64,000 bases of DNA, from the NCBI RefSeq assembly GCF_900156625.1, contig NZ_FTOB01000002.1:490275-554274 (forward strand), given 5' to 3'. Shown one piece after another: positions 42,036 to 51,602 of the stretch. This DNA comes from Zobellia uliginosa. GTDB lineage: Bacteria; Bacteroidota; Bacteroidia; Flavobacteriales; Flavobacteriaceae. The position numbers and the translations under genes were made by a program. The notes under the pieces are model-generated. The model searched no databases, was not told the DNA's origin, and was given only the letters and a program-made list of their open reading frames with translations. The stretch's first letter is position 1; each line of letters begins with the position of its first letter.

Positions 42036-43496
42036 TTATGCTTTTGGAGTCTCTTCCAAAATGCTCAATAAGAATTTCCAGAATTTTTGAACCGAAGAAA
42101 TACTAACGCGTTCATCCGGTGAATGGGCGCCAAGAATGGTAGGTCCAAAACTGATCATATCCATGTCGGGATAATTCTGGCCTAAGATTCCACATTCCAG
42201 TCCCGCATGACATGCGGCCACTTTTGGCTTTTCGTTGAACAAGGCCGTGTATTTGTTTTCGGCCACTTTTAATATTTTTGAATTGGGGTTCGGGGTCCAA
42301 CCGGGGTAGGTACCGCTTAATTCAACATCGCACTTGGCGAGTTCAAAGGTAGACTTAAGGGCATTCGCTAGGTCCATCTTGGCCGAATCGACGGAAGACC
42401 GTGTCAAACATCCGATTTTAACCTCTCCGTCCTTGACCAAAACACGGGCCACATTATTTGAGGTCTCTACAAGTCCTGGTATGGTGGCGCTCATGGCATA
42501 GACTCCGTTGTGGGCTGCGTAGATACCTTGTAAGAGCCGTTCTTGAGAACCGAGTCCCATTACCGTCTTGGGTAGTTTTGTGGGTTCTACGGCAATATTT
42601 AGCTTGGGCTCTATGGCGTTCAATTCTTTTTTTATGATTTCCCCTAATTCTTCTATGGTTGCTTCAAAAGCTTCACTTTGCTTTTTTAAGAGTACTATGG
42701 TGGCTACGCTTTCTCGCGGGATGGCGTTTCTTAGGCTACCCCCGTCAATTTCGGAAATACGTAACATATACTTGTTTCCAACGGTATACAGTACACGGTT
42801 CATGATTTTGTTGGCATTGCCCAGACCCTTGTGTATTTCAATGCCACTGTGGCCACCTTGAAGTCCGTTAACCGTAATTTTATAGGCAGCACTGGCACGT
42901 GGTACCGGTTTTTCACTGTATTGTCGGGTTGCTGTTATGTCTATTCCTCCGGCACATCCTATGTCGAGCTCATCGTCTTCCTCGGTGTCGAGGTTCAATA
43001 AGATTTTTCCTTGTAATATCCCTCCTTCAAGTCCCATAGCCCCGGTCATGCCTGTTTCTTCATCTATGGTAAAAAGGGCTTCTAGCGGTGGATGGGCGAT
43101 ATCGGTACTTTCCAATAAGGCCATTATAGCGGCTACCCCCATACCATTATCGGCACCGAGGGTGGTTCCCTTGGCTTTGACCCAGTCTCCATCGACGAAC
43201 ATTTCAATACCCTGGCTGTCGAAATCGAAGTCGGTATCATTGTTCTTTTGGTGCACCATGTCTAGGTGGGATTGTAAGGTGATGGTCATTCGGTCTTCCA
43301 TTCCCTTACTGGCGGGTTTCCTGATGATTACATTACCGACTTTGTCCTTTAAAGTTTCGAGATTTAGCGATTTTCCAAAATCGATCATAAAATTGATTAC
43401 CCGCTCTTCCCTTTTAGAGGGGCGCGGTACCGCATTTAGGTCGGCAAACTTGTTCCAGACCGATACGGGGATCAATTCTCTTATAGCTTCGTTCAT
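42036..43496 (-). CDS. pepD: Aminoacyl-histidine dipeptidase (M20 family, PepD)
   Basis: A 486-residue cytoplasmic dizinc dipeptidase that splits Xaa-His dipeptides such as carnosine. Metal and catalytic residues: TLQSHLDMVHQK (His, Asp), LGADNGMGVAA (bridging Asp), TIDEETGMTGA (catalytic Glu plus metal Glu) and GAHSPDERVS (last His). The lid domain in the middle (GLQGGHSGIEIHKG) is typical of PepD. The gene is transcribed alone from its own region; a TATTTTTG box lies about 20 bases upstream of the start. Confidence 0.93.
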   Translation of the reverse strand: MNEAIRELIPVSVWNKFADLNAVPRPSKREERVINFMIDFGKSLNLETLKDKVGNVIIRKPASKGMEDRMTITLQSHLDMVHQKNNDTDFDFDSQGIEMFVDGDWVKAKGTTLGADNGMGVAAIMALLESTDIAHPPLEALFTIDEETGMTGAMGLEGGILQGKILLNLDTEEDDELDIGCAGGIDITATRQYSEKPVPRASAAYKITVNGLQGGHSGIEIHKGLGNANKIMNRVLYTVGNKYMLRISEIDGGSLRNAIPRESVATIVLLKKQSEAFEATIEELGEIIKKELNAIEPKLNIAVEPTKLPKTVMGLGSQERLLQGIYAAHNGVYAMSATIPGLVETSNNVARVLVKDGEVKIGCLTRSSVDSAKMDLANALKSTFELAKCDVELSGTYPGWTPNPNSKILKVAENKYTALFNEKPKVAACHAGLECGILGQNYPDMDMISFGPTILGAHSPDERVSISSVQKFWKFLLSILEETPKA

Positions 43497-43652
43497 ACGT
43501 TGTTATTTTTTTTGCAAAAATACGTAGTCAAAAATTGGTATGGGCGATAATTGGTTAATTTTGATGTTTAACGAACGATAAAGTGCCTATGCGGTACTTC
43601 AGTAAAAACGTGTCGACACAAAATTGGTTTTGGTAATCTTTAATTTGAATTT

Positions 43653-44720
43653 TTGAAGGATAAATTAAAAAACGGAATAGCTTTAAGTTTACTTCCGCAG
43701 ATTCTTTTGGTTGCATGGTTGGGAGGGAGGCCTGATTTGGTCGAGGCCTATTACAGTAATGGTATTTATCCGCCCATAAGTCAATTTTTCCGCATACTCT
43801 TTGGGTGGCTTCCCTTTTCAATCGGCGACATACTCTATGCCTCGCTCATTGTTTTGGGGCTGCGCTACCTTTACAAGAGCCGATTAAAAATAAAAAAACG
43901 GCCCCTCTTGTTCCTCAGGAACGTAGTCGTAGTGCTGTCGGTCTTTTATTTCACCTTTAATCTGGTGTGGGGGTTGAACTATTATCGAAAGCCCATTGCC
44001 GAAAACTTTGCCATACGTGACAGCGTACAAACCTCAGAAGTGATCGACTTGGCCGAAAGATTGATTTTAAGGACAAATCAACTTCAATTCAAACTGACTG
44101 CTGACAGTACAAAGCGAGTGGAGGTGCCTTACAGTCGTGAGGAGGTTTTTGAGAAGACCGTTGATGGTTATCGGCAATTACAGCAAGAATATCCTTTTTT
44201 AGAATATCGGCATAGCAGTCTTAAGGCATCTATGTTCAGTACGCTTGCCAGTTATATGGGTATCGGGGGGTATTTGAATCCGTTTACCAATGAAGCCCAA
44301 GTAAATGCAACTACGCCCTTGTTCCGGTTTCCGGTGGTCAGTGCACATGAAGTGGGGCATCAAGTGGGGTATAGTAAGGAGAATGAAACCAATTTTATCG
44401 GGTATCTGGTTACCCTAAGGAATGATGATATCTATTTTCAATATTCCGCTTCCGCTTATGCCCTGAGCCATTGTTTGAGTGCTGTAAGGCGTTCTGACGA
44501 AGCCCTGTTCAAAGAGCTTTATGCCAAGTTGAATTTTGGGGTTCAAGAAAACTACCGGGAGCTCTATGAGCATAGTTTAAAATACGTAAACCCTTTCGAA
44601 CCTATATTCAAGTCGGTTTTTAATACCTTCTTAAAGGCCAACCAACAAAAGGATGGCATTAAGAGTTATGGTAAGATTGTAGAATTAATGGTCGGGTATC
44701 ATGAGAAGTATCCCCTTTAA
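43653..44720 (+). CDS. DUF3810 membrane protein with a zinc-peptidase-like HExxH motif
   Basis: A 355-residue protein starting at TTG (43653); a stop codon lies four codons upstream in frame and no ATG fits. Two or three N-terminal hydrophobic helices (to about residue 105) precede a large soluble domain. That domain has HEVGHQVGY (His232, Glu233, His236) followed by a YSKENETNFIGYL segment, the arrangement of a gluzincin-like zinc protease. The family is called DUF3810 and no substrate is known. It converges with moeA. Confidence 0.8.
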   Translation: MKDKLKNGIALSLLPQILLVAWLGGRPDLVEAYYSNGIYPPISQFFRILFGWLPFSIGDILYASLIVLGLRYLYKSRLKIKKRPLLFLRNVVVVLSVFYFTFNLVWGLNYYRKPIAENFAIRDSVQTSEVIDLAERLILRTNQLQFKLTADSTKRVEVPYSREEVFEKTVDGYRQLQQEYPFLEYRHSSLKASMFSTLASYMGIGGYLNPFTNEAQVNATTPLFRFPVVSAHEVGHQVGYSKENETNFIGYLVTLRNDDIYFQYSASAYALSHCLSAVRRSDEALFKELYAKLNFGVQENYRELYEHSLKYVNPFEPIFKSVFNTFLKANQQKDGIKSYGKIVELMVGYHEKYPL

Positions 44721-44761
44721 GGCTTAGGCTTGTGGGTATGTTGTAAATTGAGGAACTTTAT

Positions 44762-45952
44762 TTATGAGGCCTGAAAGAAGTCCAATACACTTCCCTTGGC
44801 TATTTCTTTATCACCTGCCGGTACGCAAACGAACCCGTCGGCTTGGGCCAAGCTTACCAAATCACCTGAGCCATTGCCTTTAATGGGAAGGGCCAAGATT
44901 CGTCCTTGATCCCATTTTGTGGTCACCTGAACGAACAAGGTGAGGGAAGGGTGGGGATGCAAGGGTTCCTCTAAGATAACGGATTGCCTTTGGGGCTCTA
45001 ACGTCAAGCATTTATTAAGCCAAGGCAAGAAATATACGTGATAGTTGGCAAAAGTTGAAACGGGGTTACCAGGGAAGGAGAAGACAATTTTTTGTTTTTC
45101 CTTTTGGATTCCGAACCAAAACGGCTTTCCAGGGCGTTGGGCAACACGATGAAATACTTTTTCTATGCCCAAAGCCTCGAGTACCTCTGGAATAAAATCA
45201 AATTTTCCTTTTGAAACCCCTCCGCTGAGCATAAGAATATCATACGTCAAGAGCGCCTCGGCCAGCTTGGTTTCTATATTGTTCTTTTCATCGGGCAAAT
45301 GAAGGAGGCTAGGTGCGATGCCCACTTTTTCAAGGGCTGATGCCAATGATAGGGCGTTCGATTTTCGAATTTGATGGGGGAGGGGCTTTTCGTTTACTTC
45401 CACGAGTTCGTTTCCTGTAGAAACAACACAGATTTTTGGAAGTTTTTTAACCGATACTTCTGTTTTTCCTACCGAGGCCAACACCCCGATTACGGCTGCG
45501 GAAATAAGGCTTCCTTTTTTTAATAGGATGGCGCCTTCTTGCTCATCGCTGCCCTGTTGGTGTATGTTTTGTCCTTTTTTTGGCGTTTTGGTGAGGGTAG
45601 CCCATCCGTCATGGATTTCTATTTCCTCGTACATTACGATGGTGTCGGCCCCTTTTGGAAGTACGGCCCCCGTCATAATTTCGAGGCAATTATGGTCTGA
45701 AGCCAGGTTTTTTTGTGGCATGCCTGCACTAAGAACCCCTTCGATCTTGAAGCGATCTTCACCTCTTTCAACAGCTGAAAATGCAATGGCAATGCCATCT
45801 TTGGTTGATCGGTGGAATGGGGGGAAATCCCTGTCGGCCCTAATATCCTCGTCAAGAATTCTTCCAGTACTGTGCGTGAGCGCCACCGTTTCGTTTCCGA
45901 AATCCGGCGTGTGCCGTAAAACATGGTCGAAAGCATCCTTAAAAGAAATCAT
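44762..45952 (-). CDS. moeA: Molybdopterin molybdenumtransferase MoeA
   Basis: A 396-residue protein that inserts molybdate into adenylated molybdopterin. Domains in order: the N-terminal MoeA domain I/II with PPFHRSTKDGIAI; the MogA-like catalytic fold with VSTGNELVE and MLSGGVSKGKFDFIPEVL; and RPGKPFWFG and FSFPGNPVSTFANY; then the C-terminal beta-barrel. Separated by 20 kb from the moa cluster. It follows the signal peptidase gene on the same strand by 33 bases, so it is probably cotranscribed with it. Confidence 0.95.
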   Translation of the reverse strand: MISFKDAFDHVLRHTPDFGNETVALTHSTGRILDEDIRADRDFPPFHRSTKDGIAIAFSAVERGEDRFKIEGVLSAGMPQKNLASDHNCLEIMTGAVLPKGADTIVMYEEIEIHDGWATLTKTPKKGQNIHQQGSDEQEGAILLKKGSLISAAVIGVLASVGKTEVSVKKLPKICVVSTGNELVEVNEKPLPHQIRKSNALSLASALEKVGIAPSLLHLPDEKNNIETKLAEALLTYDILMLSGGVSKGKFDFIPEVLEALGIEKVFHRVAQRPGKPFWFGIQKEKQKIVFSFPGNPVSTFANYHVYFLPWLNKCLTLEPQRQSVILEEPLHPHPSLTLFVQVTTKWDQGRILALPIKGNGSGDLVSLAQADGFVCVPAGDKEIAKGSVLDFFQAS

Positions 45953-45985
45953 CGCAGGCCTATTTTTTGAAAAAGGGGTTTAAAA

Positions 45986-47686
45986 TCAAGCTTTAGCCTT
46001 CTTTTTGTTCCACAACCAACTTCCTACAAAATAAGCGACCAAGGCTATTAGGAAGTATTTGAAATAAGAAACAGGTTCGCCTTCACCGTTTACCGTTGTA
46101 AAAATACGGTCCCATCTAGGTTTCCAGTTAAGAATGCCATCGTTAAAGTTGTCAACGCTCAGCCATATAAATATAGGAGTACCTACAATGTGGTTTTCAG
46201 GAACATAGCCCCAGGCCCTACTGTCTTCCGAGTGATCGCGGTTATCACCCATCATCCAATAGTAATCTTGTTTAAAGGTGTATTTGTCGGTTGCCTGTCC
46301 GTTTATAATGATTTGGTTTCCTGAAACACTTAGGGTGTTGCCTTCGTAGTCCCTTATAATTTTTTTATAAAGCGGTAAGGTCTTGAGGTTTAGGGATACC
46401 GTTGCTCCTTTTTCGGGAATGTAAATCGGGCCCATTTGATCATAGTTCCAAGGATAGTCAGGACTCTGTGGGAAAATGTTTCCTCCGGCAACCCCTTTCT
46501 TCTCAACGATTCTTACGATGGAATCAAGGCTAGCTTCTTTTTTCAAAACTTCGACCATTTCATCGGTCAGGGGAACGATACGTTTCAGGGCGGTTTCCTC
46601 CACCATTGAAATGGCGTTTTTACGTGCCACTGACTGGGGGATACCTGTATATTTGGTGAAGACTTCTAGTTTACCATCATTTCTTTGTCTGTAGCCTCTA
46701 ACATATTTTTGAATGGCATTCAGTTGTTGTTGGTTCAGTGAGTTGATGATATACTTTCGGTCGTAACCGGTAGCATCCACTTTTTCCAGAAGCTTGGAGG
46801 AAACCCCTTTGCTAGAGTAGAGGGCATAGTCATATTGAGGTTTGGCCCTATCGGAAAGCTGTAGTTGCTTGCCGTTGATGTAGACGTATCCGTCTATAAC
46901 GGCGAGTGAATCACCAGGGATGCCCACACAGCGTTTGACGTAATTCGACTTTTTATCGATAGGCTTTCTGACCCCTTTTTCCTTCTTAAAAAATTGGCGT
47001 ACCGTATCTGCAGGCCAGCTGAAGACGACAATATCGTTTCGGTCGACCTTGGTGAACCCCGGAATCCTAAAATACGGGAGTTGGGGTTTGTCGAGGTATG
47101 ATTTTACATGGAGTAGGGGCAGTGTATCGTGTACCATGGGTGCTGCCACGGTGGTCATTGGGGTTCGGGCCCCATAATGGAACTTGCTGACGAACAAAAG
47201 GTCTCCTACCCGCAAAGTACGTTCCAATGAAGGTGTCGGAATCACGTAGGGCTGAATGAAATAGGTATGGACCAAGGTAGCTGCAATTATGGCAAAGGCA
47301 ATGGAACTTACCCATTCGCCGGTAGCCGTCTGGGGGTGGAGGTTACGGTTTTCGATGTATTTTACATCTAGGGCGTAGTTGACGTAATAGATATAAAACC
47401 CAAGAGTTAGAATCACCAACCAAGTATCGGCCGTGCTATTGCGACCGAAACTTCGGATTGTCTCGATCCAAACTATAGGAAACATCAATAGGTTGATAAT
47501 GGGGATGAACAAAAGTACGGTCCACCATTTCGGACGATTGATAATCTGCATCAGTACAATGGCGTTGTAGACCGGTATTGCCGCCTCCCACGCCTTTCTA
47601 CCTGCTTTTACATATAGTTTCCAAGTTCCTGCAAAATGGATAATCTGAACGATCAGAATAAAAAGTAACCATTGTGTTGCGTCCAT
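45986..47686 (-). CDS. lepB: Signal peptidase I with N-terminal DUF5684-type domain
   Basis: A 566-residue, oversized signal peptidase I. Residues 1-110 have several membrane segments with a DUF5684-like part (AWEAAIPVYNAIVLMQI, LMFPIVWIETIRSFGRNS). The catalytic part has Ser153 in the IPTPSLERTLRVGD segment and Lys251 in NYVKRCVGIPGD, then an insert of ~200 residues (260-470), then GDNRDHSEDSRAWG at ~480, and a C-terminal membrane helix. Lep-type enzymes cut Sec signal peptides. It lies between dapB (upstream) and moeA (downstream). Confidence 0.92.
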   Translation of the reverse strand: MDATQWLLFILIVQIIHFAGTWKLYVKAGRKAWEAAIPVYNAIVLMQIINRPKWWTVLLFIPIINLLMFPIVWIETIRSFGRNSTADTWLVILTLGFYIYYVNYALDVKYIENRNLHPQTATGEWVSSIAFAIIAATLVHTYFIQPYVIPTPSLERTLRVGDLLFVSKFHYGARTPMTTVAAPMVHDTLPLLHVKSYLDKPQLPYFRIPGFTKVDRNDIVVFSWPADTVRQFFKKEKGVRKPIDKKSNYVKRCVGIPGDSLAVIDGYVYINGKQLQLSDRAKPQYDYALYSSKGVSSKLLEKVDATGYDRKYIINSLNQQQLNAIQKYVRGYRQRNDGKLEVFTKYTGIPQSVARKNAISMVEETALKRIVPLTDEMVEVLKKEASLDSIVRIVEKKGVAGGNIFPQSPDYPWNYDQMGPIYIPEKGATVSLNLKTLPLYKKIIRDYEGNTLSVSGNQIIINGQATDKYTFKQDYYWMMGDNRDHSEDSRAWGYVPENHIVGTPIFIWLSVDNFNDGILNWKPRWDRIFTTVNGEGEPVSYFKYFLIALVAYFVGSWLWNKKKAKA

Positions 47687-47792
47687 TTGTTTGTTTTATT
47701 AGTTCTATACTCGATCAAAATCGATGTAAAGTAATGAACAGTAAGTTTTTTTAAGCTAAATAAGCGTAATTAATTTTTGGTACCCCCTGTTG

Positions 47793-48494
47793 TTAACCAA
47801 GGTTGAGCACGTCTTTCATGGTGAAAATACCGGTTTTTCCAACAATCCATTCCGCAGCGGTTACCGCACCAAGGGCAAAACCTTCGCGATTGTGGGCGGT
47901 ATGTTTGATTTCGATGGAATCGACCGTACTGCTGTAATCAATGCTATGGGTGCCGGGGGTGGCGCCCACTCTTTTAGAAGTGATCGGAATTTCCGTATCA
48001 CCGGCTTCCTCCAATTTCCAGCCCTTGTATTCGGTATTGTCTATTATGCCTTCTGCCAAGGTAATTGCCGTACCACTGGGTTCGTCAAGTTTTTGGGTAT
48101 GATGGATTTCTTCCATCGACACTTTGTATTGGTCTAGGTTTTTCATCATGGTGGCCAAGTATCGGTTGAGTTCAAAGAAGACGTTTACGCCTAAGCTGAA
48201 GTTCGAAGCGTAGATAAAGGCCCCGTTTTTAGCTTTGCATAGAGCCACGGCCTCATCGTATTTGTCCAGCCAACCTGTGGTTCCGCAGATAACGGGTACG
48301 CCGTGTTCAAAACATTTGGTGATGTTGCCATAAGCGGCCGAGGGCATGCTGAAATCAATGGCCACATCCATTTCCGAAAAATCGATATCTACGGTGTCGA
48401 CATCAACTTTGGCAACGATGGTATGATTTCTGTTCAGGGCGATCTGTTCGATCATTTTTCCCATTTTTCCGTATCCGAATAGTGCTATTTTCAC
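47793..48494 (-). CDS. dapB: 4-hydroxy-tetrahydrodipicolinate reductase
   Basis: A 233-residue NAD(P)H-dependent enzyme of the lysine and meso-diaminopimelate pathway. The dinucleotide fold starts with ALFGYGKMGKMIE; VAIDFSMPSA and VICGTTGW are the usual nucleotide-pocket segments; the substrate motif ASNFSLGVNVFFELN and the catalytic EIHHTQKLDEPSGTA with the His-His pair and Lys are present. Sequence is a little shorter than E. coli DapB (273) as usual in Bacteroidetes. It is between DUF5683 and lepB on the minus strand. Confidence 0.96.
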   Translation of the reverse strand: MKIALFGYGKMGKMIEQIALNRNHTIVAKVDVDTVDIDFSEMDVAIDFSMPSAAYGNITKCFEHGVPVICGTTGWLDKYDEAVALCKAKNGAFIYASNFSLGVNVFFELNRYLATMMKNLDQYKVSMEEIHHTQKLDEPSGTAITLAEGIIDNTEYKGWKLEEAGDTEIPITSKRVGATPGTHSIDYSSTVDSIEIKHTAHNREGFALGAVTAAEWIVGKTGIFTMKDVLNLG

Positions 48495-48544
48495 TTTGTG
48501 TTCTTGTTAGGTTAATAAGATGTAACTGGTTTAAATTTAGAATA

Positions 48545-49186
48545 TTAAAATTTAATGATAAGTGCCATACCGTAATTGGGATTATTGGTTACGGGATCTA
48601 AATCTAAAAAGGGTTGCATATCGAAGCTTAAGTCGTCATCGATATTAAATTGTTTTAAGTGCGCGTCTACATTGGCATCTACAATATTTAAGGCATATAG
48701 GGCAATGGATACGAGCAATAATAAATCTCTTTGATTTTGAAAACGTTCTTGCTGACTCTGTAAATCGTCTAATCCTAGAAGAGGCACATTACTTGGGTTA
48801 CTAGGGTTTGCATAGAATTCGTCATCGGTAAAACCTGCCCTTCGTCTTTTAAATGCTGTTCGGAAACGTTGGTAATTGTTATTGTTCCAAGTATAGCTGT
48901 AAACGGCTGCCCCAATGGCACCGTAAACGATGGGAACTTTCCAATAGCGTTTGTTGTAAACTTGTCCTAAGCCTGGAATAACGGCGGAATAGAAGGCCGC
49001 CTTGCTCGGGGCGAGCGGATTGATTTTTACTCTTTTCTTTTTCAGGGTGTCGACCACGACGATACCTTGTTCTTTTAAGTCCGATTGAAGGGAGTCTACC
49101 TCTGTATTGGCGGGCGTTTCTTCTTGGGCACTGACGGCAAAGGACAAAAAAGCAATAAAAACAAGTGTTAAAAGGGATTTACTCAC
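48545..49186 (-). CDS. DUF5683 family protein
   Basis: A 213-residue exported protein. Residues 1-20 are a signal peptide (MSKSLLTLVFIAFLSFAVSAQ), and the DUF5683 signature follows at residues ~55-115 (PSKAAFYSAVIPGLGQVYNKRYWKVP and IGAAVYSYTWNNNNYQRF). Two hydrophobic segments may insert into a membrane. The C-terminus has alternating residues like a beta-barrel strand (MALIIKF). It overlaps the end of parB by 8 bases. Function is unknown. Confidence 0.82.
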   Translation of the reverse strand: MSKSLLTLVFIAFLSFAVSAQEETPANTEVDSLQSDLKEQGIVVVDTLKKKRVKINPLAPSKAAFYSAVIPGLGQVYNKRYWKVPIVYGAIGAAVYSYTWNNNNYQRFRTAFKRRRAGFTDDEFYANPSNPSNVPLLGLDDLQSQQERFQNQRDLLLLVSIALYALNIVDANVDAHLKQFNIDDDLSFDMQPFLDLDPVTNNPNYGMALIIKF

Positions 49187-50081
49187 CTAAGATCAATTTT
49201 TTGATTCGTTGAAACTCTTCCTTTGAATGGAATGGAATGGTTATTTTTCCGTTGCCTTTTTCCGATGCGGAAATAGCGACTTTAACGGAAAGGTGGTCAG
49301 TAAATTTTTTGATATTGCCTTCGGCAAATTCAGGTATTTTAGTACTCTTTGGTTTTTGTTTTTCAGATGGTCCGCCTTCATGGTAGGCCTTTACGGCGCG
49401 TTCGGTCTCACGGACCGATAGGTTTTGGCCTATGATCTTTTCGTAAAGCGCTATTTGGTCCGCCTTCTTTTCAATGTTTACCAAGGCGCGTCCGTGGCCC
49501 ATACTTAAGAAACCGTCTCGCATACCGGTTTGAATAATAGGGTCAAGGCGTAAAAGTCGCATGTAATTGGTAATGGTCGAGCGTTTTTTGCCCACCCTGT
49601 CGCTCAATTGCTCTTGGGTGAGTTGAATTTCGTCGATCAGGCGTTGGTACGAAAGCGCAATTTCAATCGGGTCAAGGTCTTGGCGTTGAATATTCTCGAC
49701 CAGTGCCATTTCGAGGGACTCTTGGTCATTGGCAATACGTATGTAGGCCGGTATTGTGGTAAGGCCCACCAAGCGTGATGCCCGGTATCTTCGTTCACCC
49801 GAAACGAGCTGGTACTTGTTGAATTCTAGCTTTCTAACGGTAATGGGTTGTATTACCCCAAGTTGCCGTATAGACGATGCCAATTCCTTAAGGGCTTCAT
49901 CATTGAAATTTGAACGCGGCTGAAAAGGGTTCATTTCAATAGCCTCGACATCGAGCTCAACAATGTTGCCGACTACCTTGTCCGCATTCTTGTCGGTTGC
50001 CGATTGAATATCATTTTCTGGATCTTTTAGAAGTGCGGACAGACCGCGACCCAGTGCTTGTTTTTTGGTTGCTTTCGCCAT
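49179..50081 (-). CDS. parB: ParB/Spo0J chromosome partitioning protein
   Basis: A 300-residue ParB: N-terminal KKQALGRGLSALL start, ParB/Srx domain with MNPFQPRSNFNDEALKELASSI and the CTP-binding VSGERRYRASRLVG, an HTH domain (LSDRVGKKRSTITNYMRLLRL) that contacts parS, and a C-terminal dimerisation tail. It shares a base with the end of parA and overlaps the DUF5683 gene by 8. I found no parS-like palindrome in the window, so the cluster of sites must lie elsewhere. Confidence 0.96.
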   Translation of the reverse strand: MAKATKKQALGRGLSALLKDPENDIQSATDKNADKVVGNIVELDVEAIEMNPFQPRSNFNDEALKELASSIRQLGVIQPITVRKLEFNKYQLVSGERRYRASRLVGLTTIPAYIRIANDQESLEMALVENIQRQDLDPIEIALSYQRLIDEIQLTQEQLSDRVGKKRSTITNYMRLLRLDPIIQTGMRDGFLSMGHGRALVNIEKKADQIALYEKIIGQNLSVRETERAVKAYHEGGPSEKQKPKSTKIPEFAEGNIKKFTDHLSVKVAISASEKGNGKITIPFHSKEEFQRIKKLILGE

Positions 50082-50854
50082 TAAGCTATTTCTTTGTTTT
50101 TCTTGACGATTTCATGGGCCAGGTTCAAATAATTGGTCGCCCCCTTGCTACTTGCGTCGTATTTTATAATGCTTTCCCCATAACTAGGTGCCTCGCTCAG
50201 ACGTACATTACGCTGTATGATGGTATCGAAAACCATATCGGCAAAATGTTTACGGACTTCCTCTACCACTTGGTTAGAGAGTCTCAGCCTTGAATCGAAC
50301 ATGGTCAATAACATACCTTCGATGTCTAAGTTGGGGTTGTGGATCTTTTGTACACTTTTTATGGTGTTCAAGAGTTTTCCAAGTCCTTCCAAAGCAAAAT
50401 ATTCGCATTGAATAGGAATGATGACCGCATCTGCCGCAGTCAGTGCATTTAGGGTAAGTAAACCTAGGGAAGGGGCACAATCGATCAATACATAATCGTA
50501 GCTGTCCCTTAAGTGGGATATGGCCTTCTTCATCATATACTCCCGTTCATCCTTGTCTACCAATTCGATTTCAATGGCCACCAAGTCAATGTGTGCGGGA
50601 ATAAGGTCTAGATTTGGGGAGTCGGTTTTAATAATGGCTTCTTGGGCGCTCATAGTGTGCTCGAGAAGTTGGTATGTGCCAAACTCTACACTTTCAACAT
50701 CTATACCCAAGCCCGATGTGGCATTCGCCTGCGGGTCGGCATCTATTAGCAACACTTTCTTTTCCAAAACACCTAAGGAAGCCGCCAAATTAACTGTTGT
50801 AGTGGTTTTACCCACTCCTCCCTTTTGATTCGCAATAGCAATAATCTTGCCCAT
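50081..50854 (-). CDS. parA: ParA/Soj chromosome partitioning ATPase
   Basis: A 257-residue deviant-Walker ATPase with the KGGVGKTTTTVNLAAS nucleotide motif (the first Lys is the signature), DADPQANATSGLG (switch), and DCAPSLGLLTLNAL with QCEYFALEGLG. It drives ParB-parS separation of replicated origins. First in the minus-strand order parA-parB-DUF5683, with dapB and lepB after short gaps, a neighbourhood common in Flavobacteriia. The 413-base region upstream probably holds its promoter. Confidence 0.97.
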   Translation of the reverse strand: MGKIIAIANQKGGVGKTTTTVNLAASLGVLEKKVLLIDADPQANATSGLGIDVESVEFGTYQLLEHTMSAQEAIIKTDSPNLDLIPAHIDLVAIEIELVDKDEREYMMKKAISHLRDSYDYVLIDCAPSLGLLTLNALTAADAVIIPIQCEYFALEGLGKLLNTIKSVQKIHNPNLDIEGMLLTMFDSRLRLSNQVVEEVRKHFADMVFDTIIQRNVRLSEAPSYGESIIKYDASSKGATNYLNLAHEIVKKNKEIA

Positions 50855-51267
50855 TTTCAGTCTAAGTTAGGGAGTAAAAATACGATTATTTACAATGCTA
50901 TTGAAACCATTTTGTTAACAGCGCGTGAATAATTGTTCCGTTTTTCGTTAAAGTTCGTTAATGCATCGGCCTTTTTTTCGCCTCGTAGAAACGAAATGAA
51001 GCGAATATTTATTACGATCACATCAAGTGATAGGGTAAAGCGGTGACGGAAAAAAATGACCGAACCAAGAAGCCTTATAATTATGTGTGTGTATTTAACT
51101 TATTGATAATTAAAGGGTAATACTTGTTGGGGCTCTTCCTTTGTCGAATGTCTATATTTGATGTTTTGTTAACTTTGATCTTTCTTTTTCGACCGAAATT
51201 CACTACCGGAATACGTAGAAAATAGTTATCAACATTTCGGCTGATGACGGAAGTCCAAGTTGGGCGT
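50855..51267. other. Non-coding region between parA and the FtsB-like gene
   Basis: 413 AT-rich bases with no credible reading frame. A hairpin (ATCAC...GTGAT) and two TTTGTTAAC-like words are visible, with one TTATCAACA, one mismatch from a DnaA box, at about 51226-51234. A single near-match cannot support an origin call. Promoter of parA is expected here. Confidence 0.5.
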
Positions 51268-51600
51268 TTACTCTTTTTTCTTCAGGTCAAGGCTGTCTTC
51301 GTATTCTATCAAATAGATTTCTTCATTCTTTTTTTTGAGGAAATATTGCTCTCGGGCAAACTTTTCAAGCTCATCTGGGTCGGATAGTCTTTCAAGTATC
51401 CTCTTGTCATTGGCGATTTCCTGCCTTAGGAATTCTTGTTGCTTTTCAAGTTTCTTGATTTCCTTTTTCAATTCAAGATGGATAAGAAGGGAGTTCGTAT
51501 CGAAAAAGACCATCCATATTACAAAAACGGTAAGGACCAATACGTACATATTGGTCAATAGGCCGAACCATTTTTTTTGTCTTAAATCTTTTAATCCCAT
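51268..51600 (-). CDS. FtsB/DivIC-family septum formation initiator
   Basis: A 110-residue bitopic protein: a short basic N-terminus (GLKDLRQKKWFG), one transmembrane helix (LLTNMYVLVLTVFVIWMVFF), then a periplasmic coiled coil (LELKKEIKKLEKQQEFLRQEI) and a conserved DPDELEKFAREQYFLKKKNEE tail, which marks the FtsB/DivIC family of divisome proteins. Two bases separate it from udk upstream, so it is coupled to it. Confidence 0.88.
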   Translation of the reverse strand: MGLKDLRQKKWFGLLTNMYVLVLTVFVIWMVFFDTNSLLIHLELKKEIKKLEKQQEFLRQEIANDKRILERLSDPDELEKFAREQYFLKKKNEEIYLIEYEDSLDLKKKE

Positions 51601-51602
51601 TG

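Noticed and set aside
51226-51234. TTATCAACA as a DnaA box and the 413-base gap as a replication origin
   Set aside because: A single near-match, no cluster, no dnaA or dnaN gene in the window.
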